Counted from the first letter of the stretch, positions 1 through 5,402 are shown. The stretch: DNA of 5,402 nt from Candidatus Woesearchaeota archaeon (GCA_016180165.1 JACPBU010000082.1:1-5402); one strand, 5' to 3'. The notes: generated by a model not told the origin, from the sequence alone. A program made the numbers and translations.

Positions 1-81
1 TAAAGCCCGCAGGGTTCTTGCTCAAAACGCGCTCGGGATTAGTCGGAAATTCATCAACGGGCTAAAGCCCGCAGGGTTCTT
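1..81. repeat. Two copies of a 19-bp GC-rich direct repeat (1-19 and 63-81)
   Basis: The same 19 bases, TAAAGCCCGCAGGGTTCTT, occur at 1-19 and 63-81, 62 bp apart. The second copy is preceded by ACGGGC, which makes a small GGGCT-AA-AGCCC hairpin at 59-70. The first copy is cut by the window edge, so its left flank is unknown. The repeats lie just upstream of the LAGLIDADG-type gene and may be the end of a longer dispersed or tandem array. The repetition is seen directly; its function is unknown. Confidence 0.85.
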
Positions 82-94
82 TCCTATCCCGAGC
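31..94. repeat. 9-bp inverted repeat flanking the second 19-bp repeat copy
   Basis: GCTCGGGAT at 31-39 is the exact reverse complement of ATCCCGAGC at 86-94, separated by 46 bp. In RNA this could form a long-range stem enclosing the 59-70 hairpin just before the start codon at 103. It could equally be the trace of a small inserted element. The pairing is seen; any role is inference. Confidence 0.5.
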
Positions 95-102
95 CTAAAA
101 AA

Positions 103-660
103 ATGTGGTATGTCGTTGGGGCTTCCTACAGCAGATACTTTCCTGATAGAGAACGCCCCATGAACACATGGAGCTCAAGCGATAGGGGTCTAATTGATTT
201 AATCAAGGCGGTTATGGAATCAGGGCATAAAATTATCGATGAGAAAAAAACTCATACCTATAAATTGCGGTTTTGGAATGGACACCTGCAATCTGCCCTT
301 TTCAATAGGGGCTGTACCCCGGGAAAAGAATCCAGGGTATTTCCAAAAAATGTTGGGAAAGCCCATGTAAGCCATTTTATAAGGGGTTTCTTTGATGCCC
401 ATGTATCAGTGAGCGAGGGGGGAGACCCAATAATAAAACAGATCCAGATTTATTATAATCTGCCATTTTTAATCGAGCTCCATGAACAGCTTATTCAAGC
501 TGGCGCCGTCCGTGATAGATCACCACCTGAGAAATCTCCATTGGGTTATCGCTCGGCAGAAGATGTGGCTGGAATCCATAGATTCCTTTACAGGGACTTG
601 GATTATATCCATCGAAGCGGCCTGTATCTTCCATCAAAAAAAGAGAGATTTGGGATGTAA
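103..660 (+). CDS. Degenerate LAGLIDADG-fold protein (homing-endonuclease-like), probably inactive
   Basis: A 185-residue protein that looks like a compact two-motif LAGLIDADG homing-endonuclease fold, normally a site-specific DNA nuclease or DNA-binding protein. The second motif is the clearest: HFIRGFFDAHVSV at residues 91-103 aligns with the usual HFIRGYFDGDGSV. It is followed by a beta-rich stretch, a helix (LPFLIELHEQLIQAGA) and a final lysine-containing tail typical of the family. The first motif seems to be residues 1-12 (MWYVVGASYS...). In both motifs the catalytic acidic position is not conserved: motif 2 has His100 where Asp is expected, and motif 1 reads A-S-Y in place of the usual G/A-D-G. 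ATG at 103 is the only standard start after the in-frame stop at 40-42. The protein therefore begins abruptly on the first helix, so a 5' truncation is possible. No intron or intein host is visible. It could be a repurposed DNA-binding protein or a decaying free-standing endonuclease. Confidence 0.7.
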   Translation: MWYVVGASYSRYFPDRERPMNTWSSSDRGLIDLIKAVMESGHKIIDEKKTHTYKLRFWNGHLQSALFNRGCTPGKESRVFPKNVGKAHVSHFIRGFFDAHVSVSEGGDPIIKQIQIYYNLPFLIELHEQLIQAGAVRDRSPPEKSPLGYRSAEDVAGIHRFLYRDLDYIHRSGLYLPSKKERFGM

Positions 661-677
661 AATCTTCTTCAATCCCC

Positions 678-758
678 CATCAACATTCTTCACCCTGTCA
701 AAGTTCACAACAATCCAACTATCTCCATCCCCACATCAACATTCTTCACCCTGTCAAA
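678..758. repeat. 25-bp direct repeat spanning the Nudix gene 3' end (678-702 and 734-758)
   Basis: The 25 bases at 678-702 recur exactly at 734-758, with a 56-bp period. Read on the minus strand both copies encode F-D-R-V-K-N-V-D. The right copy is in frame within the Nudix gene (residues 159-166); the left copy lies beyond its stop codon and in another frame, because 56 is not a multiple of 3. Partial similarity continues past the exact match (GATGTGGGGATGGAG versus GATGGGGGATTGAAG on the minus strand), which suggests a tandem duplication that later diverged. Confidence 0.85.
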
Positions 759-1232
759 CTTGGTTATATCTTTTGGATTTATCCATCTGTATTCAGTATG
801 CTCCCAGTCAATCTTTATCGCTGGCTTTTTCTTAAGCTCAACGAGGACCGGATAGACAATCCATTCTTTTTTGTACCGCTTATCGTTGAACGTGTAAGGT
901 GTTCCAAATTTCCAGGACTTGATCTGTTCCGGGCTAATACCGGCTTCTTCCCTCAATTCTTCAAGAGCCTTTTGCTTCAGTGGCTTTATCTCGTCAAGAT
1001 AGCCTGCAACCGCCTGCCATTTTCTCCGATAAGCCCTGACTTTGCCGCTCCTTTTGAGAAGGAGGATATTTTTCCCGCATTTCACAAATACTATCACAAC
1101 AGGCGCTTTCGCAGCACCGGAATAATCAATCCTGCCGTCAGGAAAATGGGGGAGCGTTTTGCTGAAATGATTTATCAAAGCGGGGAATTTTTTAAGGCCA
1201 TAAGAGACTCTATCCAAAGGCAGCTGTCTCAT
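705..1232 (-). CDS. Nudix hydrolase family protein
   Basis: A 175-residue cytoplasmic Nudix-fold protein; the family hydrolyses nucleoside diphosphates linked to other groups. The Nudix box runs from Gly77 to Ile99 (GYLDEIKPLKQKAL, then EELREEAGI). The metal-binding glutamates E92, E95 and E96 and Gly98 are kept, while the usual Glu at box position 7 is Lys83 and the usual Arg before the first metal Glu is Glu91. The KWQAVAGYLD lead-in and the following WIVYPVLVEL and EYRWINPKDI strands are typical of small Nudix enzymes, so the fold call is firm, but the substrate cannot be told. The first 40 residues form an extra N-terminal segment. ATG at 1232 is supported by GGAGG (1238-1242) 5 nt upstream. 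The gene starts inside the 3' end of the upstream hydrolase gene (23-bp overlap), which suggests translational coupling. The last 9 residues look atypical and follow a local duplication. Confidence 0.88.
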   Translation of the reverse strand: MRQLPLDRVSYGLKKFPALINHFSKTLPHFPDGRIDYSGAAKAPVVIVFVKCGKNILLLKRSGKVRAYRRKWQAVAGYLDEIKPLKQKALEELREEAGISPEQIKSWKFGTPYTFNDKRYKKEWIVYPVLVELKKKPAIKIDWEHTEYRWINPKDITKFDRVKNVDVGMEIVGLL

Positions 1233-4215
1233 TTAAGCCTCCGTTGACTCTATCTTTTGCCCCCTCAGTGAGGATGTCGATGATTAGCCGCAAGGTTTCT
1301 GGATAAAGCTCAGGATCAAGAATCGAAGTGTGGAAATTTGAGTTGAACCTGTCGGTGCAGGCGCCTTTGACGGTAAATATGGTTGAGCCCTCCAAAGATG
1401 CGCTCTCTTTTGTTACGACGCCATCGCCATCCGCACCATTTTCCATCACGCAGCCTATTCCGGAGATTGAAAACAATTCAATAGCTCCCCTGATCTTTTT
1501 TGCCTGCAGCCTGTTGAGGAAGATGCTTCCTTCCTCCATGTCATCGCACTCTTTGGATGAGCTGAGCAAGGAGCAGACCTTTCTTCCCGATGGGGAAATG
1601 CCCTGATGGGGGGTGTTGATGAAGATGACCTTATCGATGTTTTCTGCCCCGAAGAGCGACAGATACTGCCTTGCAACCAAGCCGCCCATCGAATGGGCAA
1701 TGATACTTATTTTTGGCTTTCCGGCCTTCCATTGCAGCAATTCAATGATATCCTGGAGGCGGAGTGCATAGTTCTCGATGCGCTCGTGCTTTTGGGCGGA
1801 GATTTTAATGCCGCCGAGGGAATAGTCAGTGATGTAATAATAGCTGGCCGATACGGTGAGGGGATTTCTTGCCTGCGACCATACTCCCTTGTTGGAATCC
1901 TTGATGCCTGCGCTCGTGTCAAGCTGGCCGGCATTGATGTAGCCTTCTTTTTCGAGGCTCTGCTGTAATTTCTTCAGGAGCCTCAGGGAATATTCTGGCG
2001 TGTTTTTGTCATTGAGGGCGTGGCCGTGGATGAGCAGGACAGGGGAGGGCAAGGCTGTTTCTGTGCAATCTTCATTGCAGCATTCTCCGCATTCGCCGAA
2101 TGCACAGCATAAGGGATTAAGCTCGGGAAGGCCCGGTGCCATATAGATATCAATAGAAGGGAGGGCAGTGCTTATCTGTTTAAATGGCACCCCTTCAAAA
2201 CTAAAAAAACTTTCGTTCCATACTATCTCCGGAGACTTGTTGGCATAGCCTTCCTTAAGGCAGTTGAGGTCGAGGAATCTATCTATCTCAACAGTATCTT
2301 CCAAAACCAAGCTGGTGATATTCTCCTCAGAAAGGTTGTATCGTTCCATAGCGATAAGTAAGCTGCTGCCCCCATCACCGTTTATACTGCCGTTTATACT
2401 GCCGTTGATGCTGCTGCGGGACACATTGTTTTGTGAGTTTATACCTTGTGAGTTTATCCCTTCGGAGTTTATACTCCGTGAGTTTAATTCAGTGCTGACA
2501 ATCTGTTTGAGCGCCTCTTTTTCTTCGATAGCAGAGGTGTTCAGCCATTCGGCTATTTTGATAAGAGAGCTATGCCTTAACTGCAACTTTTTCTCCTCAA
2601 GAGCACGGTCGAACAAGGAATCCTCAAGTGTCGCATTGAATGCCGACTCTCTTTTTGTTATTGACGCATTATTCTCATCCTCAATCTCTGAACTCATCGC
2701 CTTAAGCATACGGCAGCTGAATGCAGGGGAGTAGTTGCCTGGCTGGTTTCTTTTCTCTCCAAGAAATGCGCTTCCTTCCCAAAGCATCACAAGCCCCCTG
2801 GCATTTGTTTCCCTAAAGCCTGCAAGAAAATCATCGATTTGGCTTTCCAGAAGAGTGAGGTTCCTCTTGAGGGAGAGGGCAGATGAACTATTTTTATTGG
2901 AGATCAGGCTGTATACCTTATCAATCTGCTGGAGCGTGGCTGAGAATTTTTCAATCCTTGCATCATTTCCCGGATTCCTTTCCTGCCGGTAAACATCGGC
3001 TATCGGCAGCAATGAAGTGGCAAGGCCGATAATCCCTTTAACCCTTTGGCTATTGTTGTTGATAAGCGAGATGGTTTCTCTGGAGGAACTTTGCAATTCA
3101 GACGCTTGGTCCAGGATACTGCCTTCTTTCTCTCCTGAAAAGTTTGAAAGCAGCTTTTCCATCGACCGAAAATCATGGCTTTTCCAGAGGGCAGTTATAT
3201 TCGAAGTTGCTGACTCCATCTCATTGAGGGATTTTCCTATGCTCTTATGGCTCTTATCAAACTCCTCCCTTTCAAGAACCTCAAATGGAATCCTTGTCAA
3301 GAGAAGCTTATTCTCTTCGAAAAGCTTACTTAGGTCATTCATGGCGGAGATAAGGGATTCTGTTCTTTCTTTTAAGCTTGCAGTGTGCTCCTTCTCTTCT
3401 CCGGAAAGTTCGTAATCCTGGATGATGAATGAAGAAGCATATCTCTTTTCTCCTGCAGCACGGCAGAGCAGGGAAGGCCTGTTTGCGCATGACGCTTCAA
3501 AGAGATAAAGGCGCTGCCCTCTGCCGGAATCTGGTGCGGGAATGACAACCTGCTCTGTGGCTTTGCCGTTCCGCTGCAAAATCCTCATGGTCATCGAGAG
3601 CACAGATTCGTTAATTGGCCTGCTTATATCCCTGAGGCTGAGGTTGCATGCGGCATCGCAACCCCGAAAATTGCGGATGCTGGCGGTAAAGGAAGTTTCG
3701 TGCTCTTCCCTGCCAGTTGTTGAAAAGCTATATTCATGCGGCTCAAGCTCAATGGCAAGCTCATCATCGAGGAAAAGCCTGATCTGGATGCCCAGGACAA
3801 AGATTATGACAATGATAAGGGTGGCTGCCAGAAGGGCGGTAATCACTATCCTCTCAAACCGCTCCTCTTTTCTAAACTCTTTTTTGGTCTCAGCAGGGTG
3901 AGGGGCAGAGTTTTGTGCATCCTGCTCAACTTGGCGGACATTGTGTTGAGGGGCCCCTTCATGATGGGAATGTGCCTTATTCTCAACTAGCCCTTCCTGA
4001 ATTTGGTGATTGCTTAGGCCTTTTGGGTTTTCCTTTCCGTCATAATGCCTGCCATGGGGGACTTCCTTTGCCACTTTATCCTTCTCCTCAGTTTGGTGAT
4101 GGGCGCTGCTTTGGGTACCCTCCATTTCTTCATGAGAATAGCGATGAGGCAGCCCCTTGGATTCTTCACCATCTTTTTGATGAAGATGAGCTGCCATCTT
4201 TTCCTGGTCTTCCAT
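1210..4215 (-). CDS. Giant membrane-anchored surface protein with C-terminal lipase/esterase-like alpha/beta hydrolase domain
   Basis: A 1001-residue protein, probably N-in/C-out. Residues 1-120 are a hydrophilic, His-rich cytoplasmic tail ending in basic residues (KKEFRKEERFER). Residues 123-145 are one transmembrane helix. About 150-268 is a beta-rich outer domain with four cysteines (C186, C190, C243, C251). About 270-575 is mostly helical or coiled-coil-like. Residues 581-616 are an Asn/Ser/Gly repeat linker. Residues 703-717 hold six cysteines. From about 725 the protein is an alpha/beta hydrolase: oxyanion strand PVLLIHGHAL, nucleophile elbow AHSMGG with Ser842, INTPHQG at 866-872, probable Asp931 (GDGVV) and His962 (SNFHTSIL). 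The elbow resembles PGAP1-like/DUF676 and Bacillus LipA-type lipases; the substrate is unknown. More than a dozen N-X-S/T sequons after the helix fit an archaeal glycosylated surface protein. ATG 4215 is chosen because it lies about 27 bp from a TATA-like element; no Shine-Dalgarno is visible. It is the first gene of an operon with the Nudix gene. Confidence 0.82.
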   Translation of the reverse strand: MEDQEKMAAHLHQKDGEESKGLPHRYSHEEMEGTQSSAHHQTEEKDKVAKEVPHGRHYDGKENPKGLSNHQIQEGLVENKAHSHHEGAPQHNVRQVEQDAQNSAPHPAETKKEFRKEERFERIVITALLAATLIIVIIFVLGIQIRLFLDDELAIELEPHEYSFSTTGREEHETSFTASIRNFRGCDAACNLSLRDISRPINESVLSMTMRILQRNGKATEQVVIPAPDSGRGQRLYLFEASCANRPSLLCRAAGEKRYASSFIIQDYELSGEEKEHTASLKERTESLISAMNDLSKLFEENKLLLTRIPFEVLEREEFDKSHKSIGKSLNEMESATSNITALWKSHDFRSMEKLLSNFSGEKEGSILDQASELQSSSRETISLINNNSQRVKGIIGLATSLLPIADVYRQERNPGNDARIEKFSATLQQIDKVYSLISNKNSSSALSLKRNLTLLESQIDDFLAGFRETNARGLVMLWEGSAFLGEKRNQPGNYSPAFSCRMLKAMSSEIEDENNASITKRESAFNATLEDSLFDRALEEKKLQLRHSSLIKIAEWLNTSAIEEKEALKQIVSTELNSRSINSEGINSQGINSQNNVSRSSINGSINGSINGDGGSSLLIAMERYNLSEENITSLVLEDTVEIDRFLDLNCLKEGYANKSPEIVWNESFFSFEGVPFKQISTALPSIDIYMAPGLPELNPLCCAFGECGECCNEDCTETALPSPVLLIHGHALNDKNTPEYSLRLLKKLQQSLEKEGYINAGQLDTSAGIKDSNKGVWSQARNPLTVSASYYYITDYSLGGIKISAQKHERIENYALRLQDIIELLQWKAGKPKISIIAHSMGGLVARQYLSLFGAENIDKVIFINTPHQGISPSGRKVCSLLSSSKECDDMEEGSIFLNRLQAKKIRGAIELFSISGIGCVMENGADGDGVVTKESASLEGSTIFTVKGACTDRFNSNFHTSILDPELYPETLRLIIDILTEGAKDRVNGGLNETAAFG
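1238..1242 (-). promoter_or_regulatory. Shine-Dalgarno site of the Nudix gene
   Basis: GGAGG on the minus strand, 5 nt before the ATG at 1232 and inside the coding sequence of the upstream hydrolase gene. It fixes the Nudix start and supports re-initiation or coupled translation from one bicistronic mRNA. The operon's first gene lacks such a site, which matches the archaeal pattern of a leaderless first gene followed by SD-led internal genes. Confidence 0.75.
2378..2413 (-). repeat. Three tandem 12-bp units in the hydrolase linker
   Basis: CCGTTTATACTG occurs at 2378-2389 and 2390-2401, followed by a variant CCGTTGATGCTG at 2402-2413. Read on the minus strand this encodes the S-I-N-G linker units at about residues 601-612. 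The unit is a multiple of three, so copy-number change keeps the frame. It is probably a length-variable flexible linker between the helical stalk and the distal domain. Confidence 0.85.
2432..2491 (-). repeat. Four tandem 15-bp units in the hydrolase linker
   Basis: Units at 2432-2446, 2447-2461, 2462-2476 and 2477-2491 share the core GTGAGTTTAT, the first two being nearly identical and the last two more diverged. They encode the repeated I-N-S-Q-G / I-N-S-E-G / L-N-S-R-S pentapeptides at about residues 577-595. Together with the 12-bp units next to them they form a composite in-frame minisatellite. Confidence 0.82.
3867..4173 (-). other. His-rich, internally duplicated cytoplasmic tail of the hydrolase
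   Basis: Residues 15-116 of the large protein lack hydrophobic segments and are rich in His, Glu, Lys, Gln and Asn. Fourteen histidines fall within residues 1-110. Two segments about 44 residues apart resemble each other: DGEESKGLPHRYSHEE at 15-30 and DGKENPKGLSNHQIQEG at 59-75, each followed by a further His-containing stretch (SSAHHQTEE, KAHSHHEG). This looks like an old duplication in a disordered tail that should sit inside the cell, before the membrane helix. Confidence 0.55.
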
Positions 4216-4237
4216 CTCAATGATGACCGAGAGTACA

Positions 4238-4245
4238 TTTTTAAA
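4238..4245. promoter_or_regulatory. Probable shared divergent TATA box between hydrolase and dus
   Basis: TTTTTAAA, containing the palindrome TTTAAA (4240-4245), lies in the 51-bp gap between two outward-facing start codons. Its palindrome centre is about 27 bp from the hydrolase ATG (4215, minus) and about 25 bp from the dus ATG (4267, plus), close to the usual distance from an archaeal TATA box to the transcription start. That geometry would make both mRNAs leaderless, and neither start has a convincing Shine-Dalgarno. Sequence and spacing are seen; promoter function is inferred. Confidence 0.55.
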
Positions 4246-4266
4246 GTTATGGGATTCTCCCCGTTC

Positions 4267-5211
4267 ATGGAGCTGGAAACATTTTTCAGAAATGAAAGGA
4301 ATAAGGCATTGCTTAGCCCGATGGCAGGCGTGACTGATGCAGCATTCAGGTCGCTTGCAAAATCTTACGGCGCAGGAATGACTTATACTGAGTTCCTGAG
4401 CAGCGCAGCCATTGTCCGGGGGAGCAGGGCGACAGAAGGGATGCTAAAGGTTGCCCCAAATGAAAAGCCTGTCGCTGTGCAGCTTTTTGGCAGCAGCGAA
4501 GATGAGATTGTGGAAGCAGCAAAGCTTGTTCAGGGAATGTTTGACATCATCGATATCAACTGCGGCTGCCCTGCATGGAAAGTCATCCGGACTGGAGCCG
4601 GCAGCGCAATGCTGAAAAAGCCTGAAGAGATTGGGAAATTTGTCAGCAGGATAGCCTCTTCTGTCAGCAGGCCGGTAACTGTCAAGATAAGGTCAGGCAT
4701 CGATGCAAAGCATATCAACGCCGTCGAAGTTGCGAAGATCATCGAGGATGCAGGAGCGTCTGCTGTTGCTGTCCACGGAAGGACGCAGGAGCAGGGCTAT
4801 TCTGGCGCCGCTGACTGGGAGATCATCAAAAAAGTTAAAGAGTCAGTCAATATTCCGGTCATCGGCAACGGCGATGTCTTTACGCCGGAGCAGTTCAAGG
4901 AAAAATTAGATTCTTCAGGTGTAGACGCCATCATGATTGCCCGTGGGGCGATGGGAAATCCTTTTGTGTTCAGGCAGATCAAGGACTTTCTTGATACAGG
5001 AAAATACACTATGAAAAAAGGCATTGGGCAGTTCTTTGAATATTTAAAATTGGCCGAAAAGTTTTCTATCGATGTTGCCACAATCAAGGCTCACGCCATG
5101 TCGTTCTCAAAAGGGCTCAAGAATGGAGCTGCCCTCAGGAATTCTCTCGGCAGGTGCCAAAGCGAAGGGGAGATCAGGGAGAAAATAGAAAGTTTTTGCC
5201 AAAAAGATTGA
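4267..5211 (+). CDS. dus: tRNA-dihydrouridine synthase (Dus family)
   Basis: A 314-residue FMN enzyme that reduces uridine to dihydrouridine in tRNA, using NAD(P)H. The TIM-barrel signature is complete: SPMAGVTD (17-24, FMN site), EFLSSAAIVRG, VQLFGSSEDE, DINCGCPAWKV with catalytic Cys101, KIRSG with Lys140, VHGRTQEQGYSGAADW with His170, IGNGDV (199-204) and ARGAMGNP (225-232) for phosphate binding. A helical C-terminal region of about 70 residues follows, as expected for tRNA recognition. Length is normal for the family. The frame is open upstream as far as 4045, but that extension would be antisense to the hydrolase gene and has no Dus-like sequence. ATG 4267 is preferred over ATG 4249 because a TATA-like element at 4238-4245 lies too near 4249 and at the right distance from 4267. 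It seems to be transcribed alone, divergently from the hydrolase operon. Which tRNA position it modifies cannot be read from the sequence. Confidence 0.95.
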   Translation: MELETFFRNERNKALLSPMAGVTDAAFRSLAKSYGAGMTYTEFLSSAAIVRGSRATEGMLKVAPNEKPVAVQLFGSSEDEIVEAAKLVQGMFDIIDINCGCPAWKVIRTGAGSAMLKKPEEIGKFVSRIASSVSRPVTVKIRSGIDAKHINAVEVAKIIEDAGASAVAVHGRTQEQGYSGAADWEIIKKVKESVNIPVIGNGDVFTPEQFKEKLDSSGVDAIMIARGAMGNPFVFRQIKDFLDTGKYTMKKGIGQFFEYLKLAEKFSIDVATIKAHAMSFSKGLKNGAALRNSLGRCQSEGEIREKIESFCQKD

Positions 5212-5244
5212 ACTGTGGCTCGTTTCGCCTTTCCAAAATCCCAT

Positions 5245-5320
5245 AAATTGTTGCGGAATCGTCAAATGTTGCAGAATGCATAATTTGTTGCAGAATGCCT
5301 CAATTGTTGCAGGCTGGCTA
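5245..5320. repeat. Four degenerate 18-19 bp repeats downstream of dus
   Basis: Four units, about AAWTTGTTGCAGAATGC, lie at 5245-5263, 5264-5281, 5282-5301 and 5302-5320. The GTTGC cores start at 5250, 5268, 5287 and 5306, so the spacing is 18, 19 and 19 bp. Units 2 and 3 share TGTTGCAGAATGC exactly; unit 1 has one change (CGGAATC) and unit 4 diverges after TTGTTGCAG. There are no unique spacers, so it is not a CRISPR array. Candidate roles are protein-binding iterons, a decayed minisatellite or part of the dus mRNA 3' end. Confidence 0.75.
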
Positions 5321-5368
5321 AATTCCCGACCTCGGAAGCCTGGCGCTGTTGCCCGGCCCTCTGAACTT

Positions 5369-5402
5369 GGGGGGGATGAATCGGCCCGGGGGAGGGGAGG
5401 GA
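5369..5402 (+). other. G-run-rich stretch at the window edge
   Basis: G-runs at 5369-5375 (7), 5388-5392 (5), 5394-5397 (4) and 5399-5401 (3) give a sequence able to form a G-quadruplex on the plus strand, with loops of 12, 1 and 1 nt. The stretch is unlike the rest of the window in composition. It sits at the very end, so a low-quality contig tail is an equally good explanation. Confidence 0.45.

Noticed and set aside
83..92. Initiation of the LAGLIDADG gene from a Shine-Dalgarno upstream of 103
   Set aside because: No GGAGG-like site lies at a suitable distance before ATG 103; the bases are C-rich and then an A-run.
482..835. Plus-strand frame overlapping the LAGLIDADG 3' end and the Nudix 3' end
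   Set aside because: It crosses two supported genes in another frame, and its low-complexity tail comes from the 25-bp repeats.
798..1247. Plus-strand open frame opposite the Nudix gene
   Set aside because: The minus strand carries a proper Nudix box and a Shine-Dalgarno; the plus-strand product has no family features.
1606..1968. Open frame of 120 residues on the plus strand
   Set aside because: It is antisense to the hydrolase catalytic domain, which has clear motifs; no recognisable protein features.
2264..3415. Several plus-strand open frames (2264-2734, 2735-2992, 3017-3415)
   Set aside because: All are antisense to the helical and linker part of the hydrolase gene. Their Ser/Leu/Phe-rich content is what a reversed Glu/Lys/Ser-rich helix gene yields.
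4045..4266. N-terminal extension of the Dus frame by 74 residues
   Set aside because: It lies antisense to the His-rich start of the hydrolase gene, has no Dus-family sequence, and the normal family N-terminus begins at about 4267.
5212..5244. Intrinsic terminator after dus
   Set aside because: No convincing stem followed by a T-run is visible on the plus strand.
5245..5320. CRISPR array
   Set aside because: Units are only 18-19 bp, abut directly without unique spacers and are degenerate.

Overview
The window reads as a fragment of an archaeal genome, possibly a DPANN-type lineage. The lineage is an inference from sequence character and no marker gene fixes it. The support is: an archaeal-looking tRNA-dihydrouridine synthase; a giant membrane-anchored hydrolase full of N-glycosylation sequons; a TATA-type element placed for leaderless transcripts; and a compact two-motif LAGLIDADG protein.

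Left end (1-660, + strand): two copies of a short GC-rich repeat lie directly upstream of a small LAGLIDADG-fold protein. Both of its LAGLIDADG helices have lost their usual acidic residues, so it is probably catalytically dead or decaying. It converges on the next gene across a 44-bp gap.

Middle (705-4215, - strand): a two-gene operon, read right to left. The first gene encodes a 1001-residue protein with a His-rich, internally repeated cytoplasmic tail, one transmembrane helix, a Cys-containing beta-rich outer domain, a long helical stalk, an Asn/Ser-rich repeat linker, a six-cysteine cluster, and a C-terminal alpha/beta hydrolase (lipase/esterase-like) with a visible Ser-Asp-His triad. The second gene encodes a Nudix hydrolase. 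It overlaps the first by 23 bp and has a clear Shine-Dalgarno inside it, so it is probably translationally coupled. The 3' end of the Nudix gene carries an out-of-frame 25-bp direct duplication that seems to have rewritten the C-terminus.

Right (4267-5211, + strand): a complete tRNA-dihydrouridine synthase, divergent from the hydrolase. Only 51 bp separate the two start codons, and a near-symmetric TTTTTAAA element sits about 25-28 bp from each. A single shared TATA box giving leaderless mRNAs in both directions is the simplest reading. After this gene, 5212-5402 holds no gene. It contains four copies of an 18-19 bp GTTGC-centred repeat and a G-run-rich stretch at the window edge.

No RNA gene, CRISPR array or transposase was seen. 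The most unusual items are the giant anchored hydrolase, the shared divergent promoter, the degenerate LAGLIDADG protein and the post-dus repeat array.
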